NCBI GenBank assembly: GCA_949358305.1
Contig: OX442322.1
Span: 1,674,001 to 1,738,000, forward strand
Source of the DNA: Strigamia acuminata
Lineage: Eukaryota > Arthropoda > Chilopoda > Geophilomorpha > Linotaeniidae
Length of the DNA: 64,000 nucleotides
Direction of reading: 5' to 3'
Shown: positions 30,714 to 42,275 of the stretch, piece after piece
How positions within the stretch are numbered: the first letter of the stretch is position 1
Layout: each line of letters starts with the position of its first letter
Position numbers and translations under genes: made by a program
The notes under the pieces: model-generated
The model's input: the letters and a program-made list of their open reading frames with translations, nothing else
The model's database searches: none
Told to the model about the DNA's origin: nothing

Positions 30714-32302
30714 TGTGACGATTACCTTCTGGAGATAGCAATTGCTAAACTAAAGTGTGAACTATCTGTGTGAAAGTGTAAAATATGCAAACCTGATGTT
30801 TTCTCAAAACATATAACATTTATTCCGGTTTGAAACTTATATAAGTATTATGCCTACAAGTGGCTAAAATGACGATGAGTTAAACTATACAGTTATTTGG
30901 CAAGAGCCCTGAAATAATATCATTTGAAGGCTTCAGTCATGCAATAAGAATTTGTAACGGTCTTATTGCTGTGACGTAAAAGATGTCATCTATGAATGGC
31001 TTTGGCTTCTAAATGGTCCGGGGTTTGGTTCTAAAAGGTGTGTAAATGGTTAGGCTGGGTGGGTTATATCCGAGAGGTGCGGTTGACTTTTCTGTATCGT
31101 CACACACATCGCATCGCAGATAATTGTTATAATCAATAATTACCGCGAGATGTAACAATGTGAGAATAAATAGTCATATTAATTCTATGGAATTAATCAT
31201 GATATTTTAGAGTCACAAACTTAACTTAAACTGTGAAAATAAGTAAAATATATTAAAATAGCGCCGAGCTATTTTTTGCCCCGAGTGCAATCAACATCTA
31301 AGTTAGACTTAAGTGTTCCGTCAAACCAATAACGAATTGAATCGAAATATCTCGCAGGAAAGGTTATCCATCGCCGGGAAATTACTCCACTCGGTCCTGG
31401 CTGGCGGGAGAGTAACCGGGAAATTACTCCGCGTCGATTACTCTGATAATGTGTCTGTGAAATATTAAATACTCCACTCTAGATTCTACATTACCAATGC
31501 GTCTGTGAATTTTACTCCACTCTAGATTCTGCATTCTACAACGGAATGTTGGCATGAAGCTGGAGGGAGTGCGTCTGTGGGTTGTACCCCACTCTAGATA
31601 CTACACTTAAATGTGTCTGTGAATTACTCACTCTAGTTACGACATTTCTACAACGGAATGTTGGCATGAAGAGGCGGGCAGTGTGTCTGTGAGTCTTCTA
31701 CCCACTCTAGATACTTACACTAAATATCAAGTATTTCTTCAACGGATTGTCGGAACGCAGAGAAGTATAATATGTGCTCAAGTAATATCAGTATCAAACA
31801 AAACAAGAACAAGAGCGAGCTATATCCGTTTTGCAGGGGGATATATACTCGGTGAGGAGAATAGCTGTTCAGTGATCCAATGGGATCACTGGGCAGTCAA
31901 ATCCATCCAATCCCAGATCATAGGAAGTGGATACTCAGGACATAGTCTTCTACTAGGTCCACTACAGGAACTGGATACGCAGGACACACTTTGGATTAAG
32001 TCCCTTTGACTATAATCCAAAAGGAGTCCAACTCACAGTGGGTGATGAGGGGTGACTTCACCAGGTGTAAAGTTTGCACATAATTCAATAGAATTATGTG
32101 ACAAATAAATCAACTAGCATTTAAACATCCAAAAGTATTTAAAATTGTCTAAAGTCGCAGTGGAAAAATATAAATAGTAATTTATATTTTATTCACTCAA
32201 AAATTGTCGAAATTTGGAATTATCGCTAAAACGTATCAGCGCCATCTATTGGTGAAATAATCGTCCTATACTAACAAAGTGTATGACAGTGTAACCGTCA
32301 CA
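30714..32302 (-). repeat. 5' LTR of the outer Gypsy element
   Basis: Same length and ends as the copy at 9837-11425. Differences seen by eye include CGCTGGG/CGCCGGG, GCGTTGA/GCGTCGA, CTCTACT/CTCCACT, AAAGTGTC/AAATTGTC, ATTACCG/ATTATCG and AACATATC/AACGTATC, about 0.4 percent. Confidence 0.95.
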
Positions 32303-32930
32303 ACACAAATAAAAAATAAGTATAAATATAAATGCAGAAAACTATTTAAAATAAAATACAATTTAAAAAGATGAAATTGTTAAAAGGTTAAATTGATTTA
32401 ATTAAAATTTCCTAAATAAAAATTTTATTTGTAAATAAAAATGTTAAATGCTATTAATGTTGAAATGTATTAAAACTATTTTAAATGAGAATTCATTTGA
32501 TTTTTTTTTCTGGTGGAATGTTTTAATACATTTTAACTTTTAGGATTACACTTGTCTATTAACTAGGCCACATTTGTAAATAAAAAATTTCCTTCAGGCA
32601 AATGAATTCTCATTTAAACTTGTTTTAATACATTTCAACAGTAATAGCATTAAACATTTTCATTTACAAATACAAATAAAAAATAAGTAGAAATATAAAT
32701 GCAGAAAACTATTTCAAATAAAATACAATTTAAAATGAAATTGTTAAAAGGTTAAATTGATTTAATTAAAATGTTTAATGCTATTAATATTGAAATGTAT
32801 TAAACCAATTTTAAATAAGAATTCATTTGATTTTTCTGATGGATTGTTTTAATACATTTTAACTTTTAGAATTACACATTTTCATTTACAAATAAAAATT
32901 AAAAATAAGTATAAATATAAATACAGAAGC
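32303..32930. repeat. AT-rich repeat block with direct and inverted copies (MITE-like)
   Basis: A segment beginning AAAAAATAAGTATAAATATA (about 32312) recurs near 32682 and, in part, near 32897. The stretch around 32450-32560 (ATGCTATTAATGTTGAAATG) recurs near 32772 and is present inverted near 32620-32660 (TTTCAACAGTAATAGCATTA). This fits overlapping copies of a short inverted-repeat element. No gene is seen. A CCTAACCTAA-type run follows at about 32940. Confidence 0.65.
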
Positions 32931-33029
32931 TTGCGGGACAACCTAACATAACCTAACCTAAACATTCCCATTCTCCCGCCCTCGAACCACTTCCTCATTT
33001 TAACCTTTTTTAATTTTTGAGCTGAAATC

Positions 33030-33578
33030 ATGGATTGCCCATTTAGTGTGTGGCCCCACGAAACCATTTCTCCAACAACAACAATACTTAGTCCAGCGTG
33101 TCTTCCAGTTCCATTTTTACAACACAATAGTGCACCTAAAATTCAATACGTGTCGTATACCAATAAGCAAGCTGCACAGTTTTACCCCGAGTGCAGGAGT
33201 AAATTCACTGCCCCTACGAAAATGTGGTCGCTGATGCACCCGCAAACGCCATTCTTCAGTAACTGCTCTTTTCCATTTCATACGTCATGGTGTATTGCTG
33301 CTGTCATGTGTGTCAATGGTCTCAATCAAGAAGACGGTATAGTTGTAAAAAAATCATCTGTGGAGCGTGGGCTGTTTTCTACAGAGCGCTACGGTCATTA
33401 CAAAATAGCATATACAGTAAAGGAAAACGAAAAAAAACTTATAACGTTTCATTCATTACCTAAAGATATGTTGTGCAAAGATTGCGTAATTCTAGAAATA
33501 AGTAATGTATCAGAACTTCGTACATTTCACATGGAATTAAACTTTAAACTATCAAGGGGGGGATTACAGTTGGTGTAA
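33030..33578 (+). pseudogene. RNA polymerase subunit 2 (RPB2/beta)-like fragment
   Basis: 182 aa. LSPACLPVPFLQHNSAPKIQ near residue 20 followed by NKQA corresponds to the 'PFPDHNQSPRNxYQ...GKQA' block of multisubunit RNA polymerase second-largest subunits, and GLNQEDGIVVKKSSVERGLF near residue 98 corresponds to the '[20 protein letters not shown]' block, whose Glu-Asp lies near the active site. Spacing between the blocks is close to normal. Only this part of a protein of more than 1000 aa is present. The divergence from cellular RPB2 suggests a viral enzyme (large DNA virus or LEF-8-like), but host Pol I/II/III origin cannot be excluded without a search. Confidence 0.6.
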
Positions 33579-33780
33579 CCAACTCTGCGCGAATGGGTGG
33601 GGTTACAGTTGGTGTAGCCAACCCTGGAGGAATGGGTATGACCATTGTTGTTGTAGGCAACCCTGTGCGAATGGGTGGGATTACAGTTGGTGTAACCAAC
33701 CCTGCGTGAATGGGTTGGATCACGATTGGTGTAGCCAACTCTGCCTGAGTGGGTGGGCTTTCAATTGGTGTAAGCAACAA
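33575..33780. repeat. 39-bp minisatellite
   Basis: About five units of 39 bp of the type GATTACAGTTGGTGTAACCA ... GAATGGGTGG. On the minus strand it reads as a Pro/Thr-rich 13-aa repeat (LVTPTVIPPI), but the ORF has no other support. It directly follows the RPB2-like fragment. Confidence 0.8.
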
Positions 33781-34470
33781 GCTATTTGTAGGAAACCCAT
33801 CGTCATGGTTTGACCCGCTTCTTATTACTGTGACACGATATAAGATTGCTTTAGATAAATCCATCTTCAAAACAAAATTAGCTGGTTGGGTATGTTTACC
33901 TAGATATTAGATGGTGATTATGAAAAACAATGGCTGTAAGGTACGTACCCTTTATGGGTAAATCTTGTGTCACAATGTGCGGACCTGGATTACAGTATGT
34001 CCAATGGGCAAGCTTAAGTCACAATGTGTGGACGTGATGGAAAACAGTATGTTTTATGTGGTGTTTTATGGCTTAACTCACAATGCGCAGACATGGGACA
34101 CAGTGTGTGGAGTTAACCTATGCGAATGTTTGAGATGCACACACGCTTGACTTAAATATGGCTTTATAATATTTTTATTTGTTCTTATTATTTTTTAATT
34201 AGATTTACCAGTATTCGTTTAATTGAAGCACGGATTATGTAACATTTGTTTATAATAATATAACAATATATTCCAAAATACAGTTCATTGCAATTACAAT
34301 ACGTTCCAAAATGCATTAGGCGCGCGTTCAATTCTGAATTACCAAAATCCGATTTCAAAACCTTGATTACAGAATCGGTTTTTAACTTTGAACGAGTTAA
34401 AACCGATTCTATAATCAAGTTTTTGATTATCTATTTAAATTATTATTTAATTATTTTAATAAATAAATAA

Positions 34471-34518
<48 letters not shown>

Positions 34519-35349
34519 AATAATAATTTAAATGTACTTACATTTTGTATGTGCTTCCGTTGATCTATTGATTTCAAAATGACCGCCAAAAAAACGTGTT
34601 AAAATCGGGTAAATACACAAGAATTCACCCCACACGTGGATTATGAGAATCGGGTTTTCGAATATCTGATTTTAAAAAAAATATGACGACGGGTTTTGGA
34701 ATCAATTTTTCAATTTGAAATTGAACGCGCCTATTGTAATTATAAAAAGGTACCGTACCTTTTGTAAAAGCACACTTAGGATCCGCCTCCCACAAGATGC
34801 ATTGCAAATTTACTTCAAATACAAAATGCATTATCTGCATTTGATTTAAAAAAAAAAGACGTTTCCAGCCCATATGTGGACATGACGAACGTAACGACCG
34901 GCTGAATCCTAGACCTAACTATGTGGACTAGACTCTGTATTCAGTTGTCATTAAACCAGTCAGCTGACTAGCCGCTGCTGATATTTTGGTTTACTCAAAA
35001 ATACGACGCTTGGTGGGCACAGTGAATATTTGGGGGTCACTTCCTGTCAATAGAAACCTTGGTGGTACCTAATTTACATTCGAAGGGTACTCAAGTGAAT
35101 ACCCTAAAGTTAAAAACAATATTAGTGACTTGCATTAAGCAATTGGAATAAACGGTGCAATTATTTGAATAATATAAATTGAATCTCTCAAAAACACAAA
35201 TTAAAATGCTTAATCAAATAAATCAAATAAATCAAATAAAACCTTAAATAAACATTACATCCTTCAGATTTTACATCTACAAACTCTTAAAATAAAATAC
35301 CCTGTATATAAAAAAAGGCTATTAGCTGAAAAAAACTATTCCACACATC
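33781..35349. other. Non-coding segment with inverted repeats and a (TAAA)n tract
   Basis: No convincing ORF. An inverted repeat lies at about 34361-34388 and 34397-34422 (AGAATCGGTTTTTAAC / GTTAAAACCGATTCT), inside a larger loose inverted repeat with arms near 34294-34360 and 34680-34745. (TAAA)n spans about 34446-34515, and an AATCAAATAA repeat lies near 35214-35240. TATATAAAAAAAGG near 35304 is a TATA-like box about 45 bp upstream of the ORF at 35350. Confidence 0.55.
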
Positions 35350-36039
35350 ATGTTAACCTTCAATGACTTTAAAGCAAAATTTATTGATCTGTTGTTAACG
35401 GTTACAGAAAGTTTACAGAGTGTTGTAGGTCATGAAAATGTTTTTATACACAACATGCGAAATCGTGTAATCCCAGGAGTGATTAATAATTTTGCAGTGG
35501 ATGATTACTATAAGTTGGTTAAAACGGCAGCCGCTTATAGATTTCTAAGATTAAAAGGTTCACATGACAATATTAGTTTTGAAACATATTTCACACACAG
35601 CACGGTTGCTAATTTTGAAACTATAATTTCGCTAGTTGAAAACAACCGTCATATCATTAATAACGATAAATTAATCGAAAATATATACCATGACATAGAA
35701 GATTGGCTGATGGAATGTATTGACACCGAGATAGAATTTATATTTGCAAAGCTTAACTGTATAATGATAGATAAAAGCGTATCTAAGGAATTTTTAAAAC
35801 CATTAAGTTTTCTAATTGCATATAATCCATTGTTTGAAGAAAGTGAAGAGATCACATGGAAAAACTTTCTGTATGAAATGGTGAACATTGGAATAAATGA
35901 AAATATGTGTTTAGTGTTTTATCCAAAAAACACGTCATATACATCTCCTGCTATCTCGGTAAGTATGATTCCTACTTCTATAAAGAAGTTGTATAAACTA
36001 TTGAGAGAATTCCATGCATATTACGAACAGTTGCATTAG
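35350..36039 (+). CDS. Unknown 229-aa protein, virus-like context
   Basis: A clean ORF from ATG 35350 with a TATA-like box (TATATAAA) about 45 bp upstream and an AT-rich downstream region. The protein is helical, mildly acidic and has no signal peptide, membrane segment or cysteine cluster. Recognisable segments: FKAKFIDLLLTVTESLQSVV at the N-terminus, WLMECIDTEIEFIFAKLNCI near residue 118, and SIKKLYKLLREFHAYYEQLH at the C-terminus. I do not recognise the family. It lies 305 bp upstream of the first giant membrane-anchored gene in the same orientation, so the two may belong to one locus. The lack of introns in a 690-bp ORF fits a viral or recently acquired gene. Confidence 0.6.
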   Translation: MLTFNDFKAKFIDLLLTVTESLQSVVGHENVFIHNMRNRVIPGVINNFAVDDYYKLVKTAAAYRFLRLKGSHDNISFETYFTHSTVANFETIISLVENNRHIINNDKLIENIYHDIEDWLMECIDTEIEFIFAKLNCIMIDKSVSKEFLKPLSFLIAYNPLFEESEEITWKNFLYEMVNIGINENMCLVFYPKNTSYTSPAISVSMIPTSIKKLYKLLREFHAYYEQLH

Positions 36040-36343
36040 TCTCTAAGTTGATAATTTCATATTAACAACCAAGGTACCAAGTTGTAGTGTGAAACTCAAT
36101 CTAAAATAACAACCCGACCTTATTTTTCATAAACAAAAAGAAATGACATTTGTTGGATATTCCACGATATTCTAATACATTTGTATTGTAATTAAAGTGT
36201 ACTGTGTAATTAAAGTGTACTATCTAATTAAAGTGTACTGTAATTCATAATTCACTTCTTATTCTATAAAAAAGAAGTTGATTTTAAATATAAAGTAAAT
36301 AAATTTACGTCACAACTATATTATGTTCAGGTAACTTAAAAAT

Positions 36344-39300
36344 ATGAATAGACGAATAATAACACCAAAGACTAAAGTTGTTAAATCACAACCTAAGTCT
36401 AGGATTGTACCACAATTAGCACCCATTAAAACTCCCAACTCATCACATGTATTCCCGGTTTTGTTGATCTTAATCTCTTTAGCATTATACGGGTTTTGGG
36501 AAAGCAGACGACAATATTATTGGCACGAGATTGTTTCCAAGAAAAAGCGTCATAATGAAGTGGCTTTTTTTGTAAATTCGAAACTAACTTCCTTGAAAGA
36601 AGTCAAAATCATTGGTGGTGACACGTAAGATATAAAACGAATTACTTTTGCTGATGATAAGTTTATTATAGACGCAACACGTTTACCTGAAACGTTAATT
36701 CCTAATTCTGTATGTATCTTAGGTGATAACGGTAAAAATCTGACGTTTAGTGAATCGGTTACATGTAGAGATGGTACAATGTCTTGCGATACGATGATAG
36801 CCAATAATTTGAGACTCTTAAATATTAATCCTTTAGTGAACTTAAATTTGTCCGATGCTGCGTTTCTAACTCTCGATTTAAATAACGGGATAGTGTCGTC
36901 TATTAAATTGAACAGAAATACTAACAACAATGAAGGTAATGTAATTACCTTACACAATAATGAGTTATACTTGCTTCCGCCGATTGGTAATGTATCAGTA
37001 GCAGACCCCGACGAAGTTGTTAAACCCATTCCTCATTTGGTACAGTTTGATATTACGCTAAATAAGTTGAAAATAGAATACTTAAAGAAAATTGACACTA
37101 TCCCGAGTAACACACTTGGTGTGGCCGATGTAGGTGAAATAGTTCTTTACAAATCGGTAGATGATGAAACACTGCACAGTTTTTTACCTGATATCCCGGA
37201 TATAATTGATAGAAATTTCTTGAGTTATGACGAAAATAAACAACTTAGTTGGTATCCACTTTCTGAAGTCAATAAAGCTGTAGATTTCCTACTTAAAAAT
37301 TTGAGATCAGATGCCTCCGGAGAAAGTAAACTAGTATTATACAACTGTCAAGATAAGAAATTTGAATTGATAAAAAACCCTGTTGATAAGAACACATCTC
37401 AATATTTATGTAAACTCAAAGATGATTTCAACTGGCAAACAGTCAGTCAATATAATAAAGATGCCGAATACAGTTCTGGATATTTCGCATTGATGGATGA
37501 AAGTTCTAAAAATCTAATGAAAGCATCGATGCAAATATCCCTATCCGATGGTAAGCCAGGAGACGTGTTGACCGTATTGACGGACGGGTCTTTAGGGTTA
37601 CGGCCGCCAGTTTTGTCTAAGACTATATCTGAGCTTATAATAAAACTTCCAGACAATACTCAACAGACTGATATAGTTTTCGCTATGATTAAAAATGGAA
37701 AAATAGAGCCTATCATTGCAAAAGAAGCTACGACAACAAAAACGTTGATAGGTATTACCGATACAAACCAATTAAATCTTGTGAAGTATGAGGAAAACTT
37801 GTGGACGAAATTTTTGGGAAATTTACCACAAAAGAATGTGCTGATATTTTATAACACAAAAACCCAAAATATAGAATCTGGTTGGAAATTAGCTGACGAT
37901 TTTTTTTCGCAACGTAAAAAAAATGATTGTATAAGTGTCAATTCTAATAACGAACTTAGCTGGATAAATGTGGAAACTGAAATTGAAAAGAATGTTTCTT
38001 CAAGGTTCAAGTTGAACACCGTGGAGAATACAGCTTTACCAATTGTGTTGTACGATGAAACAAAGAAAATCTTCATAAAGCATGCGATGTACAAAATTCC
38101 CCCAATCCCGACCATTGAGAAACAATATTTTTTAGGTTTGAAACAAAACTTACTGAGTTGGATCGCATCAGACGACATTCAAGCGGATTCTCCTGCTGAC
38201 ATTTCCACAGCTTTGCCAGCGTTTTTACTTTCTGTTGAAAGTGATAAATTGTCTAAGATCCCTGTCGCAACATCGGACGAAATTTCAAGCGATTCGTCTA
38301 TTATTATTTATAATTGCGCTACTAATGCGTTAGAATTAAGTAAACTACATTCTCCGATAAAAGAGTCTGTTTTGACTCTAGATGTTCAGATGAAAATAAC
38401 TTTCATAAGTTTAAATGAACTTTTCGTATCCTCATTTGAGCAGTATTTTAAACCCTATACAGAGTTCTTGAAAACTTTTACGGCAAAACCTATCGACAAA
38501 CAAAGTATTCTAATAATAACTCATGCAGATAATAAGGTGAAAGGAGTAGAAATCCCAAGCACAGAAAGTATGGGATTAATTGGATGGAAAGAAAAGTCTC
38601 TAAACCTTTTTGGGATGGACTAATCGGCAGCTGTCAATCGTCAGCTGTCAGCTGGCAGCTGGCAGCTGGCAGCTGACGAATCGGATTAGCGAGATAATCC
38701 CCTAAAAACGCCAAAACTAATCGGCAGCTGTCAGCTGTCAATCGCCAGCTGCCGATTTTTAGCTGTTAGCTGCGCCGATTTTTAACCGTCAGCTGCCGAT
38801 TTTTGCCGGACAGCTGCGCCGATTTTTGGCGGACTAATGCGCCGATTTTTGACCTTCAGCTGCGCTGGTTTTAGACCGACAGCTGCGCCGATTTTTGGCC
38901 GACAGCTGCGCCGGTTTTTGGCCGACAGCTGACGATTTTTGACCAGCAGCTGCGCCGGTTTTTGGCTGACAGCTGCCGCCGATTTTTGACGTACAGCTGA
39001 CGATTTTTGGCAGACAGCTAACGATTTTTGAATTTGATGGCAGCATTTTCGATCGTGTATTTGACCAGCAAATGCGCCGGTTTTAGATCGGCAGCTGCGT
39101 CGATTTTCGACCGTCAGCTGCGCTGGTTTTAGACCGTCAGCTGCGCTTGTTTTAGACCGGCAGCTGCCGCCGATTTTTGGCGGACTAATGCGCCGATTTT
39201 TGCCCGGCAGCTGGCGATTTTTTGGCAAACAGTTGACGATTAGTCCGCCAAAAATCGTGGCAGCTGCCGGTCTAAAACCAGCGCAGCTGCCGGTCTAAAA

Positions 39301-40433
39301 CCAGCGCAGCTGACGGTCCAAAACCAGCGCAGCTGACGGCCAAAAACCGGCGCAGCTGCCGGTCTAAAACCAGCGCAGCTGACGGTTAAAAATCGGCGCA
39401 TTAGTCTGCCAAAAATCGGCGCAGCTGTCCGCCAAAAATCGGCAGCTGACGGTTGAAAATCGGCGCAGTTAACAGCTAAAAATCGGCAGCTGACGATTGA
39501 CAGCTGACAGCTGCCGATTAGTTTTGGCGTTTTTAGGGGATTATCTCGCTAATCCGATTCGTCAGCTGCCAGCTGACAGCTGACAGCTGACAGCTGACGA
39601 TTGACAGCTGCCGATTAGTCCATCCCAACCTTTTTCAAATTCAACCTCCTTCAAATAAACCCATTACGCATATCCTAGGATTTAACAATCAGAAAGAATT
39701 GTGTCTGCTAGACAAAAGCACTATCGAAAGTATTGCAATTTTATCAGGTTTGACCTCAACTAACAGTCAAGCGACAAGAGCACTTGTCACATTTAATCAC
39801 AACACGGGACAGTTACAATCTGATAGCACGTATGAATTCCCTAGTAAACCTAGTGAATCATCCGTTCTAGTCTACGATACATCGCTGAAGTGGAAATCAA
39901 TATTCGATACTTTTGTTAACAATGCTGTGCCTCCTCTAAATCAGAATGATGAGTTTGTATTAGTGTATTCGAAAAACAAATACAAACCCGAATGGATAAA
40001 CGCACACAAAATCATAAAAGCTCCGGCACTGATTCAAGAGATATACGACCAAGTTTATACTTTTAATGTGGGTACAAATAAAAGACATACATTATTTCAA
40101 AAAGAGCTTGATAGTAATAATAAAACAAATGTCATGATTACATTTAACTGTCACTGCGAGATAACTATAGGTTCTTGTAATTTAAAGATTTCTTATAGTG
40201 TTGGAACTGAAACGTTTCATAAGACAATACAGTTTCTGCCAAGACTACAATATTTATCTGAAGTTCAACAATTTATAATAGAACCGTCAGATAAAACAAC
40301 TGTTGAAATAAAATTCGAAGCAGAGATAACAGCTCCAAACCGTTCTATTGTATTTACGTTGAACGCCTATAAAATGGTTTCTCTGATAGACCATGATAGT
40401 GCTAAATTGAGATTGTCAATATTATTTTTTTGA
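36344..40433 (+). pseudogene. Giant membrane-anchored beta-repeat protein, broken by a stop and a foldback insertion
   Basis: Three parts of one gene: 36344-36628, 36629-38611 and 39636-40433. The N-terminal part has a basic cytosolic tail and one membrane segment (VFPVLLILISLALYGFW), predicting a type II protein. A TAA at 36626-36628 interrupts the frame, which then continues unchanged for 661 codons of repeated beta-like units of about 60-70 residues (KLVLYNCQDKKFELI, NVLIFYNTKTQNI, SIIIYNCATNALELSK). A foldback element at 38612-39626 splits the ORF; its 9-bp duplication means the frames on both sides agree if the insert is ignored. The last part ends in a C-terminal domain with paired Cys (FNCHCEITIGSC). 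It is paralogous to 49737-52802. Function is unknown; a surface or spike role is a guess. Confidence 0.65.
38612..39626. mobile_element. Foldback (MULE-type) element inserted in a coding sequence
   Basis: 1015 bp. The ends are perfect inverted repeats starting GGGATGGACTAATCGGCAGC; arms of at least 170 bp (38612-38790 and 39450-39626) are nearly perfect and include TTTTAGGGGATTATCTCGCT. The interior consists of tandem CAGCTG-containing sub-repeats with GATTTTTGG spacers. AACCTTTTT flanks both sides (38603-38611 and 39627-39635), a 9-bp target duplication. Long modular inverted repeats plus a 9-bp duplication match Drosophila FB-type/Mutator-like foldback elements. No transposase is encoded. 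The minus-strand ORF at 38782-39228 is a by-product of the repeats. Confidence 0.85.
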
Positions 40434-41225
40434 TTTAAAATATGTTTAAATGTGTGTCCGATGTTGTTGATTCCAAGCGTTCAGTTGGTATTGTTAAAAG
40501 TCTCTGGCTTCTTGAAATTGGAAATGTAAATTTGAAAAGAATTGGAACGAGCTGCCATCATGAAGCTTGCATATTCACTGGGTTAAACTTAATTGTCTCC
40601 AAACATGTATACAAGAGGAGGTCCTATTGGAGCAACACTAATCTGTTAATTGGCTTCAGCTGTGTTCCAAAGTGGGGAGCTGAAACAGAGTTGAGTGACA
40701 ACAAATCTAATCCAATTATTTAAAAGATGATATAAATGAAGGTTAATATTGACACTAAAATATTATAATAAAACTTATTAAAGAACAAATATTAAATGTA
40801 AACATTATTGAATATAAAAATAACAAATGACTGACTGACACATTAAAGGGAATGTGAACTTGGAGTAAAACGCCAGTTTTCACAGATGTAATGCAAACTA
40901 AAAATGCCAAATCGTAAAGAGAATGTGTTTTGTACAAAAGTATGTGCTTCAGAATTAACTTTATCATGACTTTTGATAATTCTTAAGGGAAGTTGGGCAG
41001 TGTCTTATAAATTACAATAAGACAAAGACAAACATCCAACCTTACAAATACAGTACTGAAACATATAAACCCAATTTAAATGATTCGGAATAGCAACACA
41101 ATCACTAACAATCGGCTATTAGGGGGGGTCTATCTACTCGTGATTTCATAATCTCCGGAAATAACCCGCACGGCGGTATATCATATTGCGGTTTTTTTTT
41201 AAAATGTCTGTCTCCGTTATTACAT
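40434..41225. other. No supported gene
   Basis: A 93-aa ORF starts at 40442, 8 bp after the giant gene's stop, but shows no domain, and its frame has no upstream signal beyond this. The rest (40724-41225) is AT-rich with no feature. Confidence 0.4.
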
Positions 41226-42275
41226 TTACGCATTTTCACTCCAGAAACCCCATGTTCCTTTAGAAGGAACGTCAAACATTTGAAGCGCCATCTCAGCTTT
41301 GAAGGGAAGAATTTTATAGGTGTTTTTGATTTCAATCCTATCATCAAATTCGATTATTTTAATAGATCCGTAATTGGGTGGATCACCGCTTTTGATGTGT
41401 TTTCTCACTGCGTTTGGATTTAATACAAACATATGTTTATATCGTTCACCTGTGAAACATAAAACTTGCATTGGGTGCTTGTTCTCACAGCTCCCAATAC
41501 GTAGATCTGTTATGCTGGAATTAGTCCAGTTTGCAAATATACTATCCATTTCCGGAAAACCGGTCTGATTGCGATAAGTTGTGAGTTTAATCTTATTTCC
41601 TTTTGTGTGGTATTTATTTATGGCTTTCATGTAATAGCATTCGGGGGAATATGGAGTCACACCATCATTGTATAGTTGCTCAAGAATCCAAACACTTTCA
41701 TGTTCAAACTTATCAGCAACTTTGCCGTACGTCTCTCGGCGCCTATGTCTCTCTTCATCTCGCGATGATTTATTGGGGTGATTATTAACGATGATATCAA
41801 AAACCCAGTCATTTAGATCCTCTTCGTTGTATTTATGTTTGGTGAAAATTCCTTGCCTCCAATAAAAAAATGTAAGTGATTCGTGAGGACGACCGGCATC
41901 TGTTGTTGCTATATGTACACACGCATTATAATGGGTCGTATCCACCCAGCTAAGGATATCGAAGTTCTTTGAATGCTCTTCTATTCTGACCCCAACCCAG
42001 CCTTTTCTATAGTCACACACGCACCCAATAGATTCGACAAAGGAATTATCAAAACTGAATTTTTTTGGTACTACGATATCCCATTGACATGGTTTGCGAA
42101 TGCATTGGGGTTTCCCAAGAAAAAAAGTTTCTGCAGAATTCTGCATTCTATGCACAAGAAACTTGTGCACAATTCTATGCATAGCGGGTGCATAAAAGTG
42201 GAACCTTTTTGTGCAGAGAAAAATTGTGCATATCAATTTTCTGCACAATATTTTCTGCACAATAAAACTATGCAC
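41226..42275 (-). CDS. Unknown protein; N-terminus overprinted by a hairpin repeat
   Basis: 349 aa on the minus strand. The first 40-45 codons (42140-42275) lie in the palindromic repeat at 42149-42338 and read as His/Cys-rich low-complexity sequence, so the native protein probably starts near WDIVVPKKFSFDN (about 42105) or has lost its 5' end. The body has many aromatic residues and scattered Cys: GCVCDYRKGWVGVRIEEH, SWVDTTHYNACVHIATTD, ECYYMKAINKYHTKGNKIKL, and a C-terminal KIIEFDDRIEIKNTYKILPF. I see no membrane segment or catalytic motif that I recognise. Host gene, transposon-derived gene or endogenous viral element are all possible. Confidence 0.5.
   Translation of the reverse strand: MHSFIVQKILCRKLICTIFLCTKRFHFYAPAMHRIVHKFLVHRMQNSAETFFLGKPQCIRKPCQWDIVVPKKFSFDNSFVESIGCVCDYRKGWVGVRIEEHSKNFDILSWVDTTHYNACVHIATTDAGRPHESLTFFYWRQGIFTKHKYNEEDLNDWVFDIIVNNHPNKSSRDEERHRRRETYGKVADKFEHESVWILEQLYNDGVTPYSPECYYMKAINKYHTKGNKIKLTTYRNQTGFPEMDSIFANWTNSSITDLRIGSCENKHPMQVLCFTGERYKHMFVLNPNAVRKHIKSGDPPNYGSIKIIEFDDRIEIKNTYKILPFKAEMALQMFDVPSKGTWGFWSENA

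Larger units (their letters stand above)
9837..32302 (-). mobile_element. Complete Ty3/Gypsy LTR retrotransposon (outer element), containing a nested Gypsy insertion
   Basis: Two 1589-bp LTRs (9837-11425 and 30714-32302) begin TGTGACG and end CGTCACA. The flanking ACAC (9833-9836 and 32303-32306) is a 4-bp target duplication. The coding strand is minus: 5' LTR at 30714-32302, tRNA-Gln primer site, gag, -1 frameshift, pol, third ORF, then the 3' LTR at 9837-11425. A second Gypsy element (11908-20372) sits in the 3' untranslated part. By eye the two LTRs differ at about 6 positions, so insertion is recent. Without the nested copy the element is about 14 kb, large for Gypsy. It landed 137 bp upstream of the Polinton PolB N-terminal ORF. 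Confidence 0.93.

Noticed and set aside
33544-33870. 108-aa minus-strand Pro/Thr-rich ORF
   Set aside because: Most of it is the 39-bp minisatellite read in one frame.
38782-39228. 148-aa minus-strand ORF rich in Lys, Pro, Gln and Ser
   Set aside because: It is a translation of the CAGCTG/GATTTTTGG sub-repeats of the foldback element.
40442-40723. 93-aa ORF right after the giant gene
   Set aside because: No domain or similarity that I can see, and its composition is like the surrounding non-coding DNA; it cannot be supported.
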